Notes: generated by a model from the letters alone, not told the origin. Shown: positions 1 through 9,380, counted from the first letter of the stretch. The stretch is 63,917 bases of DNA from Microtetraspora glauca (GCA_000721275.1 JOFO01000038.1:1-63917), one strand, 5' to 3'. Numbers and translations: made by a program.

Positions 1-39
1 CACGCAGCCGACCGACCCGCCCACCACACCCCCGACGAC
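1..39 (+). repeat. linker repeat copy 1 (second copy 1578-1616)
   Basis: Bases 1-39 are identical to bases 1578-1616. Both encode the start of the Thr/Pro linker of a secreted cellulase. The identity stops at base 40 (t against g at 1617). Because copy 1 begins exactly at the window edge, the match probably extends upstream into the unseen binding module of the GH5 gene. Confidence 0.85.
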
Positions 40-1084
40 TCCCCCGACCACGCCGCCGACCCCCGTCTCCGGCGCCCCCGAACTCTCCGTCACCGGCAAC
101 ACGTTCACCGACCAGAACGGCGCGGTCCGCCGGCTGCTCGGCGTCAACCGCTCCGGCGGCGAGTTCATGTGCGTCCAGGGGCACGGCATCTGGGACGGCC
201 CGGCCGACGACGCCTCCGTCAAGGCGATCGCCGGCTGGAAGGCCAACACGGTCCGCATCCCCCTCAACGAGGAGTGCTGGCTCGGCCTGGACAACATCAA
301 GCCCGAGTACCGGGGCGCGAACTACGTGAACGCCGTGAAGGACCTGGTAGCCAAGGTCCTCGCCCACGGCATGACCCCGGTCGTCGAACTGCACTGGAGC
401 CACGGCCAGTACACCGGCAACTCCGCCGGCTGCGCCGACGTGCACGCCTCCTGCCAGAAGCCGATGCCCAACGCCCGGTACACCCCGGCGTTCTGGACCT
501 CGGTCGCCGACACCTTCAAGCACGACGAACGGGTCGTCTTCGACCTCTTCAACGAGCCCTACCCGGACCGGGCGACCTCCACCGCGACCCAGGCGTGGAC
601 CTGCTGGCGCGACGGCGGCACCTGCCCCGGCATCGGGTACGAGGTCGCCGGCATGCAGGACCTGGTGGACGCGGTCCGCGCCACGGGCGCGAGGAACCTG
701 ATCCTCGTCCCGGGCCTCGCGTACGCCAACGACCTCAGCCAGTGGCTGACGTACCGCCCCACGGACCCGGCGGCGAATCTGGCCGCCGCCTGGCACGTCT
801 ACAACTTCAACATCTGCTCCACCGAGACGTGCTGGAACGACACCCTCGCCCCCGTCGCCGCGCAGGTCCCCCTGCTGGCCGGCGAGATCGGCGAGAACAC
901 CTGCGGACACGCGTTCATCGACCGCGTCATGAAGTGGTTCGACGACCGCGGGCTGTCGTACCTGGGCTGGACCTGGAACACCTGGAACTGCGCTTCCGGT
1001 CCCGCGCTGATCAGTGCGTACGACGGCACACCCACCGCGTTCGGCATCGGGCTGCGCGACCACCTGCGCGCGGTCACCCCGTGA
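2..1084 (+). CDS. secreted GH5 cellulase (endoglucanase), 5' end missing
   Basis: The reading frame is open from base 2, so the gene starts upstream of the window. What remains is a Thr/Pro linker (TQPTDPPTTPPTTPP) followed by a complete glycoside hydrolase family 5 domain. Visible family marks are the acid/base glutamate in FDLFNEPYPD and the nucleophile glutamate in LAGEIGENTCG, with several cysteines as expected for an exported enzyme. The linker type predicts a missing N-terminal carbohydrate-binding module (probably CBM2, as in the next gene). The role is endo-cleavage of beta-1,4-glucan outside the cell. The next cellulase starts 74 bases downstream on the same strand with no terminator between, so the two are probably co-transcribed. 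No CebR box is visible within the part present; its promoter lies outside the window. Confidence 0.9.
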   Translation, partial: TQPTDPPTTPPTTPPTTPPTPVSGAPELSVTGNTFTDQNGAVRRLLGVNRSGGEFMCVQGHGIWDGPADDASVKAIAGWKANTVRIPLNEECWLGLDNIKPEYRGANYVNAVKDLVAKVLAHGMTPVVELHWSHGQYTGNSAGCADVHASCQKPMPNARYTPAFWTSVADTFKHDERVVFDLFNEPYPDRATSTATQAWTCWRDGGTCPGIGYEVAGMQDLVDAVRATGARNLILVPGLAYANDLSQWLTYRPTDPAANLAAAWHVYNFNICSTETCWNDTLAPVAAQVPLLAGEIGENTCGHAFIDRVMKWFDDRGLSYLGWTWNTWNCASGPALISAYDGTPTAFGIGLRDHLRAVTP

Positions 1085-1158
1085 CGTCCGTCCGCCCCGT
1101 CCGTACCGGACCTCCCGCGGATCCCCCGCACCCCACCCCGAAAGGAACCCCCATCCCC

Positions 1159-2904
1159 ATGAGCCGCACCAGCCGCACCGCCCTCCTGGCGGCCCTCGGC
1201 CTGATCACCGCGACCGGAGCCACCGCCACGGTGTTCGGCACCGCCACCGCCGGCGCCGCCACCCCCGGCTGCAAGGTCGACTACACCGTCACCAACCAGT
1301 GGAGCACCGGCTTCGGCGCCAACGTCGTCGTCACCAACACCGGCGACCCGCTGACCGTGTGGACGCTGGAGTGGAGCTACGCCGGCAACCAGCAGGTCAC
1401 CCAGGGCTGGAACGCCACCCTCACCCAGTCCGGCGCCACCGTGACCGCCAAGAACGTCTCGTACAACGGCACGCTCGCGACCGGCGGTTCGACCTCCTTC
1501 GGCTTCAACGGCTCCTACAGCGGCACCAACGCCGTCCCGGCCACGTTCAAGCTGAACGGCGTCACCTGCAACACCGCCACGCAGCCGACCGACCCGCCCA
1601 CCACACCCCCGACGACGCCGCCCACCACCCCGCCCACGACGCCGCCGCCCGGCCAGAAGGCGGACAACCCGTACGCCGGCGCCAAGGTGTACGTGAACCC
1701 CGAGTGGTCCGCGAAGGCCGCCGCCGAGCCGGGCGGCACCCGGATCTCGAACCAGCCGACCGGCGTCTGGCTGGACCGCATCGCCGCCATCGACGGGGTG
1801 AACGGCGGCATGGGCCTGCGCGCCCACCTCGACGAGGCCCTGAAGCAGAAGGGCTCCGGCGAGCTCGTCGTCCAGCTGGTCGTCTACAACCTGCCCGGCC
1901 GTGACTGCGCCGCGCTCGCCTCCAACGGCGAGCTGGGCCCGACGGAGATCGACCGCTACAAGACCGCGTACATCGACCCGATCGCGGCGATCCTCGCGGA
2001 CCCGAAGTACGCGGGCCTGCGGATCGTCACGACCGTCGAGATCGACTCCCTCCCCAACCTCGTGACGAACGTGGCCGGCCGCCCGACCGAGACCGCCAAC
2101 TGCAACGTCATGAAGGAGAACGGCAACTACATCAAGGGCGTCGGCTACGCGCTCAACAAGCTCGGCGCCATCCCGAACGTCTACAACTACGTCGACGCCG
2201 GCCACCACGGCTGGCTCGGCTGGGACTCCAACTTCGGCCCGTCCGCGGAGCTGTTCAAGCAGGCGGCCACCGCCGAGGGCTCCACGGTCGCCAACGTCCA
2301 CGGCTTCATCGTGAACACCGCCAACTACAGCGCGCTGAAGGAGGACCACTTCAAGATCACCGACAGCGTCAACGGCACCTCCGTGCGCACGTCGAAGTGG
2401 ATCGACTGGAACCAGTACACCGACGAGCTCTCCTACGCCCAGGCGATGCGCGCCAAGCTCGTCTCGCTCGGCTTCGACAGCAACCTCGGCATGCTCATCG
2501 ACACCTCCCGCAACGGCTGGGGCGGCACCGCGCGTCCCACCGGCCCCGGCGCCCTGACCAGCGTCGACACCTATGTGAACGGCGGCCGGTACGACCGCCG
2601 CATCCACCTCGGCAACTGGTGCAACCAGGCCGGGGCGGGCCTCGGCGAGCGGCCCCAGGCGGCCCCCGCCGCCGGCATCGACGCGTACGTCTGGATGAAG
2701 CCCCCGGGCGAGTCCGACGGCGCGTCGAAGGAGATCCCGAACACCGAGGGCAAGGGCTTCGACCGCATGTGCGACCCGACGTACACGGGCAACGCCCGCA
2801 ACGGCAACAACATGTCCGGTGCGCTCCCCGACGCCCCGATCTCGGGCCACTGGTTCTCGGCCCAGTTCCAGGAGCTCATGAAGAACGCCCACCCGGCGCT
2901 GTAG
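1159..2904 (+). CDS. secreted CBM2-GH6 cellulase (1,4-beta-cellobiohydrolase type)
   Basis: 581 residues. Start at ATG 1159 is preceded by AAAGGA; the frame is open further upstream but that part is antisense-like shadow of the GH5 gene. Order: signal peptide (about 1-34), CBM2 cellulose-binding module (about 36-136, paired Cys at both ends and conserved Trp), Thr/Pro linker (about 138-163), GH6 catalytic domain to the end. GH6 signature 1 is seen as VVYNLPGRDCAALASNG and signature 2 as VEIDSLPNL, where the Asp is the expected catalytic acid; the E-I-D form is typical of the large exo-acting bacterial GH6 enzymes. It should release cellobiose from cellulose chains outside the cell, feeding the CebEFG importer encoded downstream. 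A strong hairpin follows the stop. Confidence 0.93.
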   Translation: MSRTSRTALLAALGLITATGATATVFGTATAGAATPGCKVDYTVTNQWSTGFGANVVVTNTGDPLTVWTLEWSYAGNQQVTQGWNATLTQSGATVTAKNVSYNGTLATGGSTSFGFNGSYSGTNAVPATFKLNGVTCNTATQPTDPPTTPPTTPPTTPPTTPPPGQKADNPYAGAKVYVNPEWSAKAAAEPGGTRISNQPTGVWLDRIAAIDGVNGGMGLRAHLDEALKQKGSGELVVQLVVYNLPGRDCAALASNGELGPTEIDRYKTAYIDPIAAILADPKYAGLRIVTTVEIDSLPNLVTNVAGRPTETANCNVMKENGNYIKGVGYALNKLGAIPNVYNYVDAGHHGWLGWDSNFGPSAELFKQAATAEGSTVANVHGFIVNTANYSALKEDHFKITDSVNGTSVRTSKWIDWNQYTDELSYAQAMRAKLVSLGFDSNLGMLIDTSRNGWGGTARPTGPGALTSVDTYVNGGRYDRRIHLGNWCNQAGAGLGERPQAAPAAGIDAYVWMKPPGESDGASKEIPNTEGKGFDRMCDPTYTGNARNGNNMSGALPDAPISGHWFSAQFQELMKNAHPAL

Positions 2905-2911
2905 CCCGCAC

Positions 2912-2947
2912 GCCCCGCGCCCGGACCCGGCGGACCGGGCGCGGGGC
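2912..2947 (+). terminator. hairpin terminator after GH6 cellulase
   Basis: A perfect 13-bp stem (2912-2924 with 2935-2947) around a 10-base loop begins eight bases after the GH6 stop codon. There is no T-run, which is usual for actinomycete terminators. Confidence 0.8.
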
Positions 2948-2962
2948 ACGGCGCACCTGAGA

Positions 2963-2998
2963 CGGCCGGGCGGAACCCCCAGGGGTCCCGCCCGGCCG
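2963..2998. terminator. second hairpin between convergent GH6 and cebR
   Basis: Perfect 11-bp outer stem (2963-2973 with 2988-2998), with further pairing inside (2975-2979 with 2982-2986). It sits between the stop codons of two convergent genes and probably ends transcription from cebR on the minus strand as well. Confidence 0.7.
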
Positions 2999-3021
2999 AT
3001 CCGTCGTGCCCGCCCGGCGGC

Positions 3022-4068
3022 TCAGCAGGAGCCCCGGACCACCAGCTCCGTCGGGAAGACCTGGCGGGGGTCCTGCGGGGTGCCCGCGACCTCCTGGAGC
3101 AGCATGCTCGCCATCGTGCGGCCCATCCGCTCCGTGGGCTGGCGCACGCTCGTCAGCGGCGGGTCCATCAGCCGGGCCACCGGCGAGTCGTCGACGCCGA
3201 CGAGGGCCACGTCCTCCGGGGTGCGGCGGCCCGCCTCGCGCAGGGCGGCGCGCGCGCCCGCGGCCATCACGTCGGAGGCGACGAAGACCGCGTCCAGGCC
3301 GGGCCGGCGCGCCAGCAGCTCGCGCATGGCCGCCCGGCCGCCCTCCTCGGTGAAGTCGCCGGCCGCCACCAGGCCCTCGTCCGGGGCGTGGCCCGCCTCC
3401 GCGAGACCGGCCCGGTAGCCGCCGAGCCGCGCCCTGGCCACGTACATGTCCAGCGGGCCGGTGATGGTGGCGACGCGCTGCCTGCCGCGGGCCACCAGGT
3501 GGGCGACGGCGGCGCGGCCGGCGCCGATGTTGTCGGAGTCCACGTACGGGACGGGTTCGGCCTCGGAGCGGCGGCCGTTCATGACGACCGGGATGCCGAG
3601 TTCGCGGACCCGGTCGGGGAGCGGGTCGTCGCCGTGCACGGAGGCGAGGAGCACGCCGTCGACGCGCTGGGCGGCGAGGTACTGCTCGAAGCGCTGCCGC
3701 TCCTGCTCGCTGCGGACCAGGGTGAGCAGCAGCTGCTTGTCGGCCTCGGCCAGTCCGGCGCTGACGCCGCGGATGAGGTCGAGGAAGTACGGCTCGGCGA
3801 AGAGCCGGGCCTCGGCCTCGGGGATGACGAGGGCGACCGCGTCCGTGCGGCTGCCGGCGAGGGCGCGGGCGGCCTGGTTGGGGACGTAGCCGAGTTCGGC
3901 GACGGCCCGCGCCACGGCGGCGCGGGTCCGCTCGCTGACGCGCGGGGAGCCGTTGATGACCCGGGAGACGGTGCCCCGGCCGACCCCGGCGCGGGCCGCG
4001 ACCTGTTCCAGGGTGGGTCTGCTGCTCTGCCGTCCGTTCACCGTCGCCGTACTCCCCTCGTCGGACAT
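3022..4068 (-). CDS. cebR: LacI-family cellobiose repressor CebR
   Basis: 348 residues from ATG 4068. An upstream in-frame start would add 30 low-complexity residues, so the ATG just before the SRPTLEQVAARAGVGRGTVS helix-turn-helix is preferred. The N-terminal LacI DNA-binding domain is followed by a periplasmic-binding-protein-like sensor domain (VDSDNIGAG, VGVDDSPVARLMDPPLTSV). The sequence and position, divergent from cebEFG-bglC, match the CebR repressor of Streptomyces, which leaves TGGGAGCGCTCCCA sites when cellobiose or cello-oligosaccharides bind. Two such boxes lie in its own upstream region, so it is probably autoregulated. Confidence 0.92.
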   Translation of the reverse strand: MSDEGSTATVNGRQSSRPTLEQVAARAGVGRGTVSRVINGSPRVSERTRAAVARAVAELGYVPNQAARALAGSRTDAVALVIPEAEARLFAEPYFLDLIRGVSAGLAEADKQLLLTLVRSEQERQRFEQYLAAQRVDGVLLASVHGDDPLPDRVRELGIPVVMNGRRSEAEPVPYVDSDNIGAGRAAVAHLVARGRQRVATITGPLDMYVARARLGGYRAGLAEAGHAPDEGLVAAGDFTEEGGRAAMRELLARRPGLDAVFVASDVMAAGARAALREAGRRTPEDVALVGVDDSPVARLMDPPLTSVRQPTERMGRTMASMLLQEVAGTPQDPRQVFPTELVVRGSC

Positions 4069-4163
4069 CGTGCCGCTCACCAGGGCCGCGGCGGGGCGGG
4101 GCCCTTCCGGACCGGCGGAGCGGGCACGCCGACGGGCAGGGGCCCGTGGGGGCCGCACCGGGA

Positions 4164-4177
4164 TGGGAGCGCTCCCA
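4164..4177. promoter_or_regulatory. CebR box 1
   Basis: Perfect 14-bp palindrome TGGGAGCGCTCCCA, 95 bases upstream of cebR. It matches the known CebR operator. It lies in the 397-base divergent region between cebR and cebE (4069-4465), which otherwise holds only the cebE promoter and box 2. Confidence 0.9.
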
Positions 4178-4296
4178 CACTAGAGCACGAGATCGCCGCC
4201 GCGCCACGCGCGCGTTCAGGAGATGACGTGAAGACCCGGGTCCAGGCGGCCCGAAACCCGCCGAACACCTTCCGGTAACGAATCCGCGTTCATGTC

Positions 4297-4326
4297 TTGA
4301 CACCCCCACCCCCCCGGCGGCAACCT
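4297..4326 (+). promoter_or_regulatory. candidate cebE promoter
   Basis: TTGACA at 4297-4302 and CAACCT at 4321-4326, separated by 18 bases. Predicted transcription start about 4333, immediately before CebR box 2, so a bound repressor would block initiation or early elongation. Confidence 0.55.
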
Positions 4327-4339
4327 TCCGGCAACGACG

Positions 4340-4353
4340 TGGGAGCGCTCCCA
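4340..4353. promoter_or_regulatory. CebR box 2
   Basis: Second perfect TGGGAGCGCTCCCA palindrome, 112 bases upstream of the cebE start and just downstream of the predicted cebE promoter. Confidence 0.9.
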
Positions 4354-4465
4354 TCAGGGAGCCGGCAGAACCTGCATCAGGTCCCGGCAGGGCCCGCCGA
4401 GCCGCGAGCAGCCGGCCGGACCTCTTGGCGCACAACGAGCACCACCTTTGGACGAGGAGAGTGGA

Positions 4466-5803
4466 ATGCGCACTTCCAGCAGCAGACGTGGCCGCCGCAC
4501 GGCCGCCGCGGCGGTCGCCGCAGTGGTCACCGGCACGGTCCTGCTCACCGGTTGCGGAAGCGACACGGACGACGAGGCCGGGAAGGACGGCGGCAAGATC
4601 ACGCTGCGGGTCGGCACCTTCGGCTCGTTCGGTTACGACAACAAGACCGGCGCGAAGCTCTACGCCGAGTACGAGCGGCTCCACCCGAACATCAAGATCG
4701 AGGAGTCGAACGTCTCCGACGGCCAGAAGTACTGGGACACCCTGAAGCTGCGCCTCTCCCAGAACAGCGGCGTCGCCGACATCCAGGCCATCGAGGTCGG
4801 CTACATCGCCGAGGCCACCGGCCCGACCATGGCCTCCAAGTGGGTCGACCTGAGCAAGGAGGGCGGCGCCGACACCGCCAAGTTCCTCGACTGGAAGGTC
4901 AAGCAGGCCACCACCGGCGACGGCAAGGTCATCGCCCTCGGCACCGACATCGGCCCGATGGCCGTCTGCTACAACAAGGACCTCTTCGCCAAGGCCAAGC
5001 TGCCCACCGACCGCGAGGAGGTCGGCAAGCTCTGGAGCGGCGACTGGTCGAAGTTCCTCACGGTCGGCGAGACGTACAAGAAGAACGCGCCCGCCGGCAC
5101 CGCCTTCCACGACTCCGCCAGCGGCCTGTTCAACGCGGTGCTCTCCAGCGACCCGGTGCAGTACGCCGACGCCTCCGGCAAGCTCGACTGGGAGAACAGC
5201 CCCGGCGTGCGCAAGGCGTGGGAGCTCGGCGTCAAGGCGGCCCAGGGCGGACTCACCGCCAAGCTCCGCCAGTTCGACGAGAAGGGCACCTGGAACGCCG
5301 CCTTCAAGAACTCCCGGTTCGCCACCGTCGCCTGCCCGTCCTGGATGACCGGCATCATCAAGGACCAGGCCGGCCCCGCCAACCAGGGCAAGTGGGACAT
5401 CGCCGCGCCGCCGGTCGCCGGCAACTGGGGCGGCTCCTTCCTCGCCGTCCCGAAGGCGAGCAAGCACGCCAAGGAGGCCGCCGAGCTGGCCGCCTGGCTG
5501 ACCGCCCCCGAGCAGCACGCCAAGGTCTTCGCGGTGAACGGCAACATCCCGTCCACCAAGGACACCCTCCTCTCCGACACGGTGCAGAACGCCAAGCTGC
5601 CCTACTTCGGCGACACCCCGGTCGGCAAGATCTTCTCCTCGGCCGCCGCCGGCATCCAGCCCGCCGTCATCAGCCGTTACGACGGCCAGGTGAAGACCTT
5701 CCTCACCGACAACGGCATCCTCGACATCGAGCAGCGGGGCACCGACCCGGCCACGGCGTGGGAGAACGTCAAGAAGCTGGTCGAGGACAAGATCGACCAG
5801 TAG
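4466..5803 (+). CDS. cebE: cellobiose/cellotriose-binding lipoprotein CebE
   Basis: 445 residues. ATG 4466 follows GAGGAG at good distance; an in-frame TTG six codons earlier is less likely. Signal sequence has a basic start (SSRRGRRT), hydrophobic core and lipobox LLTGC, so the mature protein is anchored to the outer face of the membrane at Cys. The rest is a family-1 ABC solute-binding protein (extracellular solute-binding fold). CebE captures cellobiose and cellotriose and hands them to CebFG. It is the first gene of the operon; a strong hairpin separates it from cebF, which probably keeps the binding protein in excess over the permeases. Confidence 0.93.
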   Translation: MRTSSSRRGRRTAAAAVAAVVTGTVLLTGCGSDTDDEAGKDGGKITLRVGTFGSFGYDNKTGAKLYAEYERLHPNIKIEESNVSDGQKYWDTLKLRLSQNSGVADIQAIEVGYIAEATGPTMASKWVDLSKEGGADTAKFLDWKVKQATTGDGKVIALGTDIGPMAVCYNKDLFAKAKLPTDREEVGKLWSGDWSKFLTVGETYKKNAPAGTAFHDSASGLFNAVLSSDPVQYADASGKLDWENSPGVRKAWELGVKAAQGGLTAKLRQFDEKGTWNAAFKNSRFATVACPSWMTGIIKDQAGPANQGKWDIAAPPVAGNWGGSFLAVPKASKHAKEAAELAAWLTAPEQHAKVFAVNGNIPSTKDTLLSDTVQNAKLPYFGDTPVGKIFSSAAAGIQPAVISRYDGQVKTFLTDNGILDIEQRGTDPATAWENVKKLVEDKIDQ

Positions 5804-5813
5804 CGGGGACCCC

Positions 5814-5852
5814 GTGCCGGCCCGCCGCCACCGACGGGCGGCGGGCCGGCAC
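5814..5852 (+). other. intercistronic hairpin between cebE and cebF
   Basis: Perfect 16-bp stem (5814-5829 with 5837-5852) and 7-base loop, starting ten bases after the cebE stop and ending 42 bases before cebF. Such a structure can end part of the transcripts or protect the cebE message, giving more binding protein than permease. Confidence 0.8.
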
Positions 5853-5894
5853 CGTCCGCACCACCGCACGCATCGACCTGGAAGGACGCCACCC

Positions 5895-6905
5895 GTGGCC
5901 ACCTCCGTACGGGCGGAGCAGGGCGGCACCTCGCCGTCCGCCGCACCGCCCTCCCCGCCCGCCGCCCGCGGCCGGCGCCGCGCCTCCGCACCGGGCGGCT
6001 GGCGCAGCAGGCTCTACCGCTGGGACGTCAAGGCGATCCCGTACGTCTTCATCGCCCCCTTCTTCCTCACCTTCGCCGCCTTCGGCCTCTTCCCGCTGCT
6101 CTACACCGGCTACCTGTCGCTCAACCGGGTCGAACTCGGCGGCACCGCCGAGTGGAAGGGCCTGGAGAACTACACCGACCTCGCCACCAGCGAGTTCTTC
6201 TGGAACGCGCTCCTCAACACCTTCACCATCGGGGTCATCTCCACCGTCCCGCAGCTGCTGATGGCCCTCGGCCTCGCCCACCTGCTGAACTACAAGCTCC
6301 GCGCCCGCGGGTTCTTCCGGGTCGCCGTCCTCGCCCCGTACGCCACCTCGATCGCGGCGGCGACGCTGGTCTTCGCCCAGCTCTTCAACACCGACTACGG
6401 CATGATCAACACCCTGCTCGACTGGGTGGGGATCGGGCCGGTCGACTGGAACAACTCCAAGTGGCCGGCGCAGATCGCGATCTCCGTGATCGTCACCTGG
6501 CGCTGGACCGGCTACAACGCGCTCATCTACCTCGCCGCCATGCAGGCCGTGCCGCAGGACCTCTACGAGGCCGCGTCGCTGGACGGCGCCTCCCGCTGGC
6601 GCCAGTTCATCAGCGTCACCATCCCGTCCATCCGGCCGACGATCTTCTTCACGATCATCGTCTCCACCATCGGCGCCACCCAGCTCTTCGGCGAGCCGAT
6701 GCTCTTCGGCGGCAGCGTCGGCATCAGCGGCGGCAGCGGCCACCAGTTCCAGACGCTGAGCCTGCTGATGTACGAAAAGGGCTGGATCACCGGCGCGCTG
6801 GGTTCCGCCTCCGCGATCGCCTGGGTCATGCTGGCGCTCCTGCTGCTCATCGGTGGCATCCAGGCGCTGGTCTCCCGCCGCAACCGCAAGAAGCTGGGGG
6901 ACTGA
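5895..6905 (+). CDS. cebF: cellobiose ABC transporter permease CebF
   Basis: 336 residues from GTG 5895 (GGAAGGA upstream). A GTG at 5814 is in frame but lies inside the intercistronic hairpin and adds unlikely basic residues. After a Pro/Arg-rich cytoplasmic start there are six predicted membrane helices (first IPYVFIAPFFLTFAAFG). The MalF/UgpA-type EAA loop that contacts the ATPase is seen as EAASLDGASRWRQF. CebF pairs with CebG to form the channel. No ATPase gene is in the operon: in Streptomyces the shared ATPase MsiK, encoded elsewhere, energises this importer. Confidence 0.92.
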   Translation: MATSVRAEQGGTSPSAAPPSPPAARGRRRASAPGGWRSRLYRWDVKAIPYVFIAPFFLTFAAFGLFPLLYTGYLSLNRVELGGTAEWKGLENYTDLATSEFFWNALLNTFTIGVISTVPQLLMALGLAHLLNYKLRARGFFRVAVLAPYATSIAAATLVFAQLFNTDYGMINTLLDWVGIGPVDWNNSKWPAQIAISVIVTWRWTGYNALIYLAAMQAVPQDLYEAASLDGASRWRQFISVTIPSIRPTIFFTIIVSTIGATQLFGEPMLFGGSVGISGGSGHQFQTLSLLMYEKGWITGALGSASAIAWVMLALLLLIGGIQALVSRRNRKKLGD

Positions 6906-6906
6906 C

Positions 6907-7821
6907 ATGGCCCGCACCCTCGACACCGCCCCGGCCGTCGAGCCGAAGACGTCCGGGGAGCGCCCGGCGCGCCGCCGCTTCCGCCAGACGGCGGGCCGGC
7001 AGCACCACGCGGGACCGCTCACCTACGTGCTGCTCGCGATCGCCACGGTCGTCTCGCTGTTCCCGCTGTACTGGAACGTGGTCGCCGCCTCGCACACCGG
7101 CGAGCGGGTCGTCCAGGCCCCGGCGCCGCTGCTGCCCGGCTCCCGGCTGCTCGACAACCTCAGCTTCGCCTGGGACCAGGTCGACATGGGCGAGGCGCTG
7201 ATCAACACCACCGTGGTGGCGAGCCTGGTGGCCGCGTCCACCGTGCTCTTCTCCACCCTGGCCGGCTTCGCCTTCGCCAAGCTGCCCTTCAAGGGCCGCG
7301 GCATGCTGCTGTCGCTGGTCGTCGCCACCATGACGATCCCGCCGCAGCTCAGCGTCATCCCGCTGTACCAGATCATCACCGACCTCGGCTGGTTCGACCA
7401 GCTGCAGTCCGTGGTGCTGCCCTCGCTCGTCGCGGCCTTCGGCGTGTTCTTCATGCGCCAGTTCCTCATCGAGGCGCTGCCCGTCGAGCTGGTCGAGGCG
7501 GCCCGCATGGACGGGGCGCACAGCCTGCGGATCATCTGGCACGTGGTCTTCCCGGTGGCCCGACCGGCCATGGCCGTGCTCGGCATGCTGGTCTTCGTGC
7601 AGGCGTGGAACGACTTCTTCTGGCCCTTCATCGCCCTCACCCCGGACGGCAACCCGACCCTCCAGGTCGCGCTCGCCGGCCTCGGCGCGGGCAACCACAC
7701 CGTGGACCACGCGATCGTGCTGACCGGCGCGCTGATATCCACCGTGCCGCTGCTGCTGGTCTTCGCCTTCCTGGGCAAGCACATCGTGGGCGGCATCACC
7801 GCCGGCGCGGTCAAGAGCTGA
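6907..7821 (+). CDS. cebG: cellobiose ABC transporter permease CebG
   Basis: 304 residues; ATG 6907 lies one base after the cebF stop, so the two are translated together. MalG-type permease with six predicted helices and an EAA loop ([15 protein letters not shown]). Partner of CebF in the cellobiose importer. The following bglC gene is 107 bases away and carries its own CebR-like box. Confidence 0.92.
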   Translation: MARTLDTAPAVEPKTSGERPARRRFRQTAGRQHHAGPLTYVLLAIATVVSLFPLYWNVVAASHTGERVVQAPAPLLPGSRLLDNLSFAWDQVDMGEALINTTVVASLVAASTVLFSTLAGFAFAKLPFKGRGMLLSLVVATMTIPPQLSVIPLYQIITDLGWFDQLQSVVLPSLVAAFGVFFMRQFLIEALPVELVEAARMDGAHSLRIIWHVVFPVARPAMAVLGMLVFVQAWNDFFWPFIALTPDGNPTLQVALAGLGAGNHTVDHAIVLTGALISTVPLLLVFAFLGKHIVGGITAGAVKS

Positions 7822-7913
7822 CCGGCCCGCCCCTTCTCCGTACCGCAACCGCCCGGCTCCGTCCGGGTCCGCCGCAGCCGCCGGACCCGGACGAGCCGTC
7901 CCTCACCTCGCGT

Positions 7914-7927
7914 TGGGAGCGCTCTCC
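7914..7927. promoter_or_regulatory. degenerate CebR box at the bglC ribosome site
   Basis: TGGGAGCGCTCTCC, 12 of 14 positions matching the CebR palindrome. It ends one base before the bglC ATG, and its GGGAG half is the only Shine-Dalgarno-like sequence for bglC, so operator and ribosome-binding site coincide. Confidence 0.75.
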
Positions 7928-7928
7928 T

Positions 7929-9371
7929 ATGACCGCGTCCGAAACCCGGCCGCTCACCGCCGTCCGCCAGTTCCCCTCCGGCTTCCTCTGGGGCGCGGCC
8001 ACCGCCGCCTACCAGATCGAGGGGGCGGCCCGGGAGGACGGCCGCACGCCGTCCATCTGGGACACCTTCTCGCACACCCCCGGCAAGGTCTTCGAGGGCC
8101 ACACCGGCGACGTGGCCGTCGACCACTACCACCGGTACCGCGAGGACGTCGCCCTCATGGCCGAACTCGGCCTGAACGCCTACCGGTTCTCCGTCTCCTG
8201 GTCCCGGGTCCAGCCCACCGGCCGCGGCCCGGCCGTCCAGAAGGGCCTGGACTTCTACCGCTCGCTGGTGGACGAGCTGCTCGCCGCCGGCATCGAACCC
8301 GCGCTCACCCTCTACCACTGGGACCTGCCGCAGGAGCTGGAGGACGCGGGCGGCTGGCCCGAGCGCGCCACCGCCGAGCGGTTCGCCGAGTACGCCGGGA
8401 TCGTCGCCGACGCCGTCGGCGACCGCGTCAAGCGGTGGACGACGCTCAACGAGCCCTGGTGCACCGCCTTCCTGGGATACGGCTCCGGGGTGCACGCGCC
8501 CGGCCGCACCGACCCGGTCGCCTCGCTGCGCGCCGCCCACCACCTCAACCTCGGCCACGGGCTCGCCGTGCAGGCGCTGCGCGCCGCGCTGCCGGCGGAC
8601 CGTCAGATCGCGGTCTCGCTCAACCTGCACGAGGTGCGGGCGCGCAGCACGTCCGCCGAGGACCTGGAGGCGGCCCGCCGGATCGACGCCGTCGGCAACC
8701 GCGTCTGGCTCGGCCCGATGCTGGAGGGCGCCTACCCGGAGGACCTGATCGCCGACACCCGGCACCTCACCGACTGGTCCTTCGTGCGGCCCGGTGACAC
8801 GGCGACGGCGCACCAGCCGCTGGACTTCCTCGCCATCAACTACTACGCGCCCACCCTGGTGGCGCACGTCGCCGAGGGCGAGGAGAAGCCGCAGGACGAC
8901 GGGCACGGCGACAGCGCCCACTCGCCGTGGCCGGGCGCGGACTCCGTGGCCTTCCACCGGGCGCCCGGCGAGCGGACCGCGATGGGCTGGCCGGTCGACG
9001 CGACCGGCCTGTACGACCTGCTGCGCCGGACCTCGGAGGCGTACCCGGACCTGCCGCTGGTGATCAGCGAGAACGGCGCCGCGTACGAGGACGTGGTCGG
9101 CGAGGACGGCGGGGTGCACGACCCGGAGCGGACCGCCTACGTGCACGCGCACCTGGCGGAGGTGCACCGGGCGATCGCCGACGGCATCGACGTCCGCGGC
9201 TACTTCCTGTGGTCGCTGCTGGACAACTTCGAGTGGGCGTACGGCTACGCGAAGCGGTTCGGCATGGTCCACGTCGACTACGACACCCTGCGGCGCACCC
9301 CGAAGACCAGCGCCCGCTGGTACGCGCGGGTGGCCCGCTCGGGCGAGCTGCACGCGCCCGACGCGGTCTGA
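7929..9371 (+). CDS. bglC: intracellular GH1 beta-glucosidase BglC
   Basis: 480 residues, the usual GH1 length, no signal peptide. The N-terminal GH1 signature is [15 protein letters not shown]; the acid/base is Glu in TLNEPWC; the nucleophile is Glu in VISENGAAY; the substrate-pocket region [16 protein letters not shown] is intact. It hydrolyses imported cellobiose and cellotriose to glucose, completing the pathway that starts with the secreted cellulases. In Streptomyces BglC also sets the inducer level for CebR. It lies after cebEFG, with its own operator overlapping the start, and a long perfect hairpin follows it. Confidence 0.94.
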   Translation: MTASETRPLTAVRQFPSGFLWGAATAAYQIEGAAREDGRTPSIWDTFSHTPGKVFEGHTGDVAVDHYHRYREDVALMAELGLNAYRFSVSWSRVQPTGRGPAVQKGLDFYRSLVDELLAAGIEPALTLYHWDLPQELEDAGGWPERATAERFAEYAGIVADAVGDRVKRWTTLNEPWCTAFLGYGSGVHAPGRTDPVASLRAAHHLNLGHGLAVQALRAALPADRQIAVSLNLHEVRARSTSAEDLEAARRIDAVGNRVWLGPMLEGAYPEDLIADTRHLTDWSFVRPGDTATAHQPLDFLAINYYAPTLVAHVAEGEEKPQDDGHGDSAHSPWPGADSVAFHRAPGERTAMGWPVDATGLYDLLRRTSEAYPDLPLVISENGAAYEDVVGEDGGVHDPERTAYVHAHLAEVHRAIADGIDVRGYFLWSLLDNFEWAYGYAKRFGMVHVDYDTLRRTPKTSARWYARVARSGELHAPDAV

Positions 9372-9380
9372 GCCGCACGC

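Noticed and set aside
169..1158. 330-codon N-terminal extension of the GH6 cellulase frame
   Set aside because: It is an Arg/Pro-rich shadow of the GH5 gene; ATG 1159 has a ribosome site and begins a proper signal peptide.
2876..5929. Minus-strand frame of 1017 codons covering cebR and cebE
   Set aside because: Opposite to cebE and out of frame with cebR; composition is of shadow type.
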